This document shows, piece by piece, positions 6,101 to 9,586 of a stretch of 9,586 nucleotides of DNA. The notes under the pieces are model-generated. The model was not told the DNA's origin, ran no database searches, and was given only the letters and a program-made list of their open reading frames with translations. The position numbers were made by a program, and so were the translations under genes. Where the stretch lies: assembly GCA_002426495.1 (NCBI GenBank), contig DIQC01000011.1, positions 1 through 9,586 of the forward strand. Direction: 5' to 3'. Each line of letters opens with the position of its first letter. Position 1 is the first letter of the stretch. The DNA comes from Thermacetogenium sp. UBA5472. GTDB lineage: Bacteria > Bacillota > DSM-12270 > Thermacetogeniales > Thermacetogeniaceae.

Positions 6101-7246
6101 TTGCTTTTTGATTTTTTGGTGCCGCAGATTATCTTTGGGCCTGGCTGTGTCTGGCGACTTGGAGCGGAAGCCAGCATTTTCGGTAAAAAGCTCCTGTTAT
6201 GCATGGGAAAAGGTTCCCTTCAAGCGAGCGGGATGATCGAGCGGGTCATTTCTCCATTGGAAGCTGCCGGATTGGAGATTGTTTATTACGGTGGGATCGC
6301 TCCTGAACCAACTATAGAGAGTGTTGAGGAAAGCTTGAAGATTGCCCGTGAATATGAGGTAGATATGGTGATCGGGGTTGGCGGGGGGAGTGTCCTGGAT
6401 GTGGCAAAGGCTGCTGCCGGCCTATATTACGAGGATAGCAAAGTTAAGGAATATTTCGAAGGAAGGGAGCCTGAGCAGCGTGTGCTTCCCTGGATAGCAG
6501 TGCCTACAACAGCAGGCAGTGGGGCAGAGGTGACTAAGAACGCTGTTTTAAGAGATCTGGATACAGGGAAAAAGCAGAGCATCAGGTGGGATTGGTGGCA
6601 GGCAAGTATTGCTTTAGTTGACCCTGTTTTAACGATGACTATGCCCCGCCAGATTACTGCCCAATCAGGTATGGATGCGCTTACACATGCCCTGGAAGCT
6701 TATACATCACGGTGGGCCACTCCGATGACTGACGGCTTGGCCATAGAAGCAGTTGTTCTGATATGCCGTAATCTCTACTCAGCGTATTCTAAGGGCAGAG
6801 ATAAGGATGCGCGTCAGCAGGTATCTTTGGGTAGTTTGATGGCAGGTATCGCTCTCAACAATGCCCGGGCTGGTCTGGTGCATGCTCTCGCTCATCCGCT
6901 AGGGGTGTCCTATCACCTTGCACATGGGTTGGTTTGTGCAGTGCTTCTCCCTCAAGTTATGGAGTTCAACATGATCGCGGTTGCTGAAAAGTATGCGCGG
7001 GTGGCAAAAGAACTGCACCTGGCAGAGGTAGATGCCGGTTCAGCTGATGCTGCTGAACGTTTGGTGCATTTTGTTCGGATGCTGCAGAAACGACTGCAGA
7101 TACCTGCAAAGCTGGGAGAGGTAGGGCTGCAAGAGGAAGATATTCCGGGTCTTGCAGAAGCTGCACTTCCCTCCGGTTCTCTGGCAGCAAACCCGAGGAA
7201 AGCCATGTATGCGGATTTGGTTAATATTTTGGAGGCAAATCTTTAA
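6101..7246 (+). CDS. Iron-containing alcohol dehydrogenase (group III)
   Basis: A 381-residue NAD(P)-dependent, metal-dependent dehydrogenase that interconverts alcohols and aldehydes or ketones; the substrate cannot be read from sequence. The N-terminal nucleotide-binding domain (about 1-180) has the family GGGS motif in IGVGGGSVLDVAK (Gly94-Ser97) and PTTAGSGAEVT at 135-145. The helical C-terminal domain has the four metal ligands: Asp192 and His196 in GMDALTHALEAY, His261 in GLVHALAHPLG and His275 in HLAHGL. Length is normal and nothing is missing. Translation starts at TTG 6101. The 278-bp gap upstream carries a stem-loop and a mini-ORF that may form its leader. No clear terminator separates it from the tyrosyl-tRNA synthetase gene about 107 bp downstream, although that gene has its own candidate promoter. 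Family is certain, role is not. Confidence 0.95.
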   Translation: MLFDFLVPQIIFGPGCVWRLGAEASIFGKKLLLCMGKGSLQASGMIERVISPLEAAGLEIVYYGGIAPEPTIESVEESLKIAREYEVDMVIGVGGGSVLDVAKAAAGLYYEDSKVKEYFEGREPEQRVLPWIAVPTTAGSGAEVTKNAVLRDLDTGKKQSIRWDWWQASIALVDPVLTMTMPRQITAQSGMDALTHALEAYTSRWATPMTDGLAIEAVVLICRNLYSAYSKGRDKDARQQVSLGSLMAGIALNNARAGLVHALAHPLGVSYHLAHGLVCAVLLPQVMEFNMIAVAEKYARVAKELHLAEVDAGSADAAERLVHFVRMLQKRLQIPAKLGEVGLQEEDIPGLAEAALPSGSLAANPRKAMYADLVNILEANL

Positions 7247-7277
7247 TGGGCTGGGCTTGTTAAGGTTGGGTTATCCC

Positions 7278-7306
7278 TTGTAAGAAGTGGAAAAGAATGA
7301 TATTTT
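7278..7306 (+). promoter_or_regulatory. Candidate promoter of the tyrosyl-tRNA synthetase gene
   Basis: TTGTAA (7278-7283) and TATTTT (7301-7306) are separated by exactly 17 bp, and TGA directly before the second box makes an extended -10. Each box matches consensus at 4 of 6 positions. The RNA would start near 7313, leaving a leader of only about 40 nt, too short for a T-box regulator. Confidence 0.4.
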
Positions 7307-7337
7307 AAACTGAAGATTATTAAGTAGCAAGTTAGAT

Positions 7338-7344
7338 GGGGAGG
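7338..7344 (+). promoter_or_regulatory. Ribosome binding site deciding the TTG start of tyrZ
   Basis: GGGGAGG lies 9 nt before TTG 7354. The ATG at 7336 overlaps this site and so cannot use it, and nothing SD-like stands before that ATG. The downstream TTG is therefore the better start. Confidence 0.8.
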
Positions 7345-7353
7345 ATTATAGAA

Positions 7354-8589
7354 TTGTCAGATTTGGTCAAAGACATTGACAAACAGTTGGAGATCATCAG
7401 AAGGGGCACAGCTGAGATCATTCCTGAAGATGAACTGGTTAAAAAACTTGAGCGTTCCATTAAAGAGGATAGGCCGCTTAAGGTCAAATTAGGCATGGAT
7501 CCTACTGCTCCTGATATCCACTTGGGCCATACGGTAGTCCTGCATAAGATGCGTCAACTTCAGGAGTTGGGGCATGATGTGGTTCTTATTTTAGGGGATT
7601 TTACGGGGCGGATTGGTGACCCGTCAGGGCGGTCGGAAACACGTAAACAGCTGACTGATGAAGAAATTCAGCATAATGTTGCCACATATAAGGAACAGGC
7701 CGGTAAGATTATCGATCTGAACCGAGCGCGGTTGGTTTACAACAGCGCCTGGTTGAAAAAACTCAACTTTGCTGATGTGATTGCTCTGGCTGCGAAATAT
7801 ACTGTAGCCAGAATGCTGGAGCGGGACGACTTCGAACGCCGGTATAAAGAAGGCATACCGATTGGGATTCATGAATTCCTCTACCCCCTGATGCAGGGCT
7901 ATGATTCTGTAGCCCTTAAAGCTGATCTAGAACTGGGTGGCACTGACCAGAAGTTTAACCTGATGGTGGGGCGTGATCTGCAGCGTGAGTTTGGACAGGA
8001 ACCCCAGGTAGCGATTACCATGCCCATCCTGGAAGGGCTTGACGGTGTGCAGAAAATGAGCAAGAGCTTGGGCAACTACGTCGGTATTTCAGAACCCCCT
8101 AAAGAAATCTACGGGAAGGCCATGTCGATCTCAGATGAACTTATCGTAAGATACTTTCAGTTGGTTACACCGGTGTCTAATGAGGAAGTTGATAAAATTC
8201 AAGATAATCTAGCGAGTGGTTCTCATCACCCACGGGATGTCAAAATGCAATTGGCCAGGGAACTTGTTACTATGTATTACGGCAAAGATGCAGCAATTGA
8301 TGCTGAGCAAGAATTTGTTTCTGTTTTCCAGCAGGGCAATCTTCCAGAGGAAATACCAGATGTTCAGATTCCTGCAGAGGAAACATCCACTGAGGGTACC
8401 ATCTGGCTTCCCAAACTGCTAGCTCTTATAGGTCTTGCCAACAGCACCTCAGCAGGTAAGCGTTTTGTTAAGCAGGGCGCAGTGAAGATCGACGGGGAAA
8501 AAATGACAGATTCTGAATACCGTGTTGTGGTGAACAGCGGGATGATCATTCAGGTGGGCAAGAGAAAGTTTGCTCGCCTTATACTATAA
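7354..8589 (+). CDS. tyrS: Tyrosyl-tRNA synthetase, type 2 (TyrZ-like)
   Basis: Charges tRNA-Tyr with tyrosine using ATP, in the cytoplasm. The 411-residue class Ic synthetase has its Rossmann catalytic domain at about 40-230, with the first signature HLGH at 56-59 and the second, KMSKS, at 234-238. The C-terminal S4 RNA-binding domain lies at about 345-411 (NSTSAGKRFVKQGAVKIDGEKM). The canonical KMSKS, where type 1 enzymes have KFGKT/S-like variants, and the LGMDPTAPDIHLGH context place it in the type 2 group, called TyrZ in Bacillus; tyrS is used here as the general name. The start was set at TTG 7354 on ribosome-binding-site grounds, which removes six residues from the longest reading. No T-box leader is present (no room and no TGGNACCGCG-like motif). 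No terminator is seen before yunB, which begins 72 bp after the stop. Confidence 0.95.
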   Translation: MSDLVKDIDKQLEIIRRGTAEIIPEDELVKKLERSIKEDRPLKVKLGMDPTAPDIHLGHTVVLHKMRQLQELGHDVVLILGDFTGRIGDPSGRSETRKQLTDEEIQHNVATYKEQAGKIIDLNRARLVYNSAWLKKLNFADVIALAAKYTVARMLERDDFERRYKEGIPIGIHEFLYPLMQGYDSVALKADLELGGTDQKFNLMVGRDLQREFGQEPQVAITMPILEGLDGVQKMSKSLGNYVGISEPPKEIYGKAMSISDELIVRYFQLVTPVSNEEVDKIQDNLASGSHHPRDVKMQLARELVTMYYGKDAAIDAEQEFVSVFQQGNLPEEIPDVQIPAEETSTEGTIWLPKLLALIGLANSTSAGKRFVKQGAVKIDGEKMTDSEYRVVVNSGMIIQVGKRKFARLIL

Positions 8590-8629
8590 GGCAAAGATAT
8601 GGAACCCTTTCTAGGATGCAAGCATAACA

Positions 8630-8635
8630 TATAAT
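8630..8635 (+). promoter_or_regulatory. Possible -10 box upstream of yunB
   Basis: A perfect TATAAT lies 26 bp before the yunB start. The best -35 candidate, TTTCTA at 8608-8613, matches only half of TTGACA. The surrounding CATATAATG also resembles a sigma-E -10 (CATACAAT), and Bacillus yunB belongs to the sigma-E regulon, but no sigma-E -35 is visible at the right distance. Which sigma factor would read this is open. Confidence 0.3.
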
Positions 8636-8649
8636 GTGATGTTGTTTCT

Positions 8650-8656
8650 GGAGGGG
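8650..8656 (+). promoter_or_regulatory. Ribosome binding site of yunB
   Basis: GGAGGGG here overlaps the GTG at 8656 but sits 5-7 nt before the in-frame GTG at 8662, which makes 8662 the more likely start. Confidence 0.65.
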
Positions 8657-8661
8657 TGGAT

Positions 8662-9318
8662 GTGCTGTTTCGACGTATGCATTTTTTCTACTGTCGCCGG
8701 GTGCCGAGATTGAGTATTGCCTTAGTTGTTCTAGGAATAACTGGCTGCCTTTTATTGCTGACATTGTTTACTGTCGAACGCAATTTAAAACCCACTATCA
8801 AGCAGATCGGAGAGGCAAAAGCGCGCCAAGTTGCCACAGAAGCGATAAACAACGCTGTAAAGCATAAGATAGCTGATTCTGTCAATTATCAGGATCTGGT
8901 TTTTGTGCAGAAAGATTCGCAGGGGCGTATTGTTTTGATGCAACCGAATATTGTTCGCATCAACCAGTTGGCTTCCGATACCACATTATATATAAATGAT
9001 GACCTGAAAAAGTTGGAGAATAAAGAGTTTTCAATTCCTCTGGGACAGGTATTGGGCAGTCAACTGCTGGCCAATTACGGACCTGGCATTAAGGTAAATA
9101 TTCGTCCAATCGGTACGGTCAAAACATCTGTATCAGACACTTTTACAGAGGCAGGTATTAACCAAACTCGCCATCGTCTTTATCTCAACATTGAAAGCCA
9201 GGTCAGAGTGGTTGTGCCCTTGATAACATCTCAGATCGATGTTGGCACTCAGGTTCCGATTACTGACACGATCATCGTAGGCCAGGTGCCTGAAACGTAT
9301 GTGAGATTGGGATTTTAG
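8662..9318 (+). CDS. yunB: Sporulation protein YunB
   Basis: A 218-residue membrane-anchored protein of the YunB family. Bacillus YunB is made in the mother cell under sigma-E and is needed for normal sporulation; its biochemical role is not known. An N-terminal transmembrane segment spans about residues 17-37 (hydrophobic, after the basic MLFRRM and CRRVPR stretches, so N-in), with the rest outside or in the intermembrane space. The family signature AGINQTRHR is at 164-172, after the conserved GPGIKVNIRPIGTV region at 140-153, and the domain ends in beta-rich VPLITSQIDVGTQVPI. GTG 8662 was chosen over GTG 8656 because the latter lies within the ribosome binding site. The gene is direct evidence that the host belongs to a spore-forming lineage. 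It sits between the tyrosyl-tRNA synthetase gene and the putative stable-RNA promoters. Confidence 0.92.
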   Translation: MLFRRMHFFYCRRVPRLSIALVVLGITGCLLLLTLFTVERNLKPTIKQIGEAKARQVATEAINNAVKHKIADSVNYQDLVFVQKDSQGRIVLMQPNIVRINQLASDTTLYINDDLKKLENKEFSIPLGQVLGSQLLANYGPGIKVNIRPIGTVKTSVSDTFTEAGINQTRHRLYLNIESQVRVVVPLITSQIDVGTQVPITDTIIVGQVPETYVRLGF

Positions 9319-9356
9319 GCATAGTGATTATATATTGAAAGTTATTGAATTTATTG

Positions 9357-9386
9357 TTGCATGAATGGTTGGGATGGTGGTATATT
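9357..9386 (+). promoter_or_regulatory. Possible extended -10 promoter upstream of the tandem repeats
   Basis: TTGCAT (9357-9362), an 18-bp spacer and TATATT (9381-9386) preceded by TGG form a plausible promoter 38 bp after the yunB stop. It may be the first of a series of three promoters feeding whatever lies beyond the right edge. Confidence 0.4.
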
Positions 9387-9420
9387 ATTAATGCGATATA
9401 AACAGAATAGATAAAAAATG

Positions 9421-9462
9421 GTCTTGACACACACCGAGCGACGGTGATAAGATAAGCAACGC
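9421..9462 (+). repeat. 42-bp repeat copy 1, with promoter-like -35 and -10 boxes
   Basis: The first of two copies that differ at one base only (C9439 here, T9563 in copy 2), offset by exactly 124 bp. It contains a perfect TTGACA and a TG-extended TAAGAT, so the repeated unit is a promoter core. The flanks on both sides differ between copies as far as can be seen. Confidence 0.9.
9424..9453 (+). promoter_or_regulatory. Strong promoter P1, probable stable-RNA (rRNA) operon promoter
   Basis: Perfect TTGACA (9424-9429), 18-bp spacer, TAAGAT (9448-9453) with an upstream TGA extended element. Within the spacer lies CACCG-AGCGA-CGGTG (9432-9446), a 5-bp inverted repeat. The start would fall near 9460, next to the palindrome GCTGTCT-C-AGACAGC (9461-9475). 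An A-rich stretch (ATAAAAAATG, 9411-9420) just upstream could act as an UP element. Repeated promoters with perfect -35 boxes and no protein gene after them are typical of rRNA operons in Firmicutes. Confidence 0.7.
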
Positions 9463-9487
9463 TGTCTCAGACAGCAGTCAAGACAGC
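9461..9487 (+). repeat. Palindrome plus repeated AGACAGC near the P1 start site
   Basis: GCTGTCT (9461-9467) is complementary to AGACAGC at 9469-9475, separated by one base, and again to a second AGACAGC at 9481-9487. The second AGACAGC arises from an imperfect 12-bp tandem repeat (9469-9480 and 9481-9492). In RNA the longer pairing, with a 13-nt loop, is sterically the easier one. Confidence 0.6.
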
Positions 9488-9544
9488 TGCCAAGGAAGTG
9501 CAGATACAGAGCACACCCGAGCGGCGAAAGAGAATCAAAAGAAT

Positions 9545-9586
9545 GTCTTGACACACACCGAGTGACGGTGATAAGATAAGCAACGC
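9545..9586 (+). repeat. 42-bp repeat copy 2, cut by the window edge
   Basis: Second copy of the promoter-bearing unit, matching copy 1 at 41 of 42 positions up to the last base of the window. The real repeat may extend further, and more copies may follow outside. Confidence 0.9.
9548..9577 (+). promoter_or_regulatory. Strong promoter P2, tandem to P1
   Basis: TTGACA (9548-9553), 18-bp spacer with CACCG-AGTGA-CGGTG, and TG-extended TAAGAT (9572-9577). It is the same design as P1, 124 bp downstream, preceded by A-rich sequence (AATCAAAAGAAT). The predicted start near 9584 is at the window edge, so the transcribed gene is not visible. Confidence 0.7.

Noticed and set aside
7247..7353. T-box leader for the tyrosyl-tRNA synthetase gene
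   Set aside because: The gap is too short, and no TGGNACCGCG-like antiterminator motif or terminator is present.
9421..9586. Start of a CRISPR array
   Set aside because: Only two copies, a 42-bp unit, an 82-bp interval and a content of -35/-10 boxes all speak for promoters rather than CRISPR repeats.

Overview
The window looks like chromosomal DNA from an anaerobic, endospore-forming Firmicute of the class Clostridia in the broad sense (Peptococcaceae or Syntrophomonadaceae-like). The evidence is a yunB-type sporulation gene, a trmK-nif3 pair arranged as in Firmicutes, strong AGGAGG-type ribosome binding sites, frequent TTG/GTG starts, a clostridial-style ferredoxin protein and moderate GC content. 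The species cannot be named from the sequence alone. No mobile element, phage gene or defence locus was recognised, and most of the window is ordinary core or housekeeping sequence.

Layout. At 36-788 (+) is a 4Fe-4S protein with a Cys-rich middle, convergent with a patatin-like phospholipase gene at 822-1673 (-). A 381-bp gap (1674-2054) carries the promoters of the phospholipase gene and, on the other strand, of queF, whose leader is about 150 nt. Then come queF (2055-2456), trmK (2495-3235) and a nif3/yqfO-type gene (3207-4325), all on +, tightly packed and closed by a clear intrinsic terminator at 4362-4386. A stand-alone FMN-binding glutamate-synthase-like gene follows (4491-5822). Next is a 278-bp gap with a long stem-loop and a 19-codon mini-ORF carrying a Rossmann-like glycine motif, then an iron-containing alcohol dehydrogenase (6101-7246, TTG start), a type-2 tyrosyl-tRNA synthetase (7354-8589, TTG start) and yunB (8662-9318, GTG start).

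The last ~230 bases hold no protein gene. They contain a possible extended -10 promoter and then two near-identical 42-bp units, 124 bp apart, each with a TTGACA box, an 18-bp spacer and a TG-extended TAAGAT box. This is the expected look of tandem promoters of a stable-RNA (probably rRNA) operon starting just beyond the right edge; no rRNA gene is visible inside the window.

How the genes fit together. queF (queuosine precursor synthesis), trmK (tRNA m1A22 methylation), tyrZ/tyrS (tRNA-Tyr charging) and the presumed rRNA promoters give the region a translation flavour; tRNA-Tyr is one of the four queuosine-bearing tRNAs. The ferredoxin protein, FMN enzyme and alcohol dehydrogenase are redox genes of unknown substrate. 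The least explained parts are the 5823-6100 gap, the queF leader, the architecture of the terminal tandem promoters, and the FMN enzyme, which lacks the iron-sulfur cysteines of true glutamate synthase.
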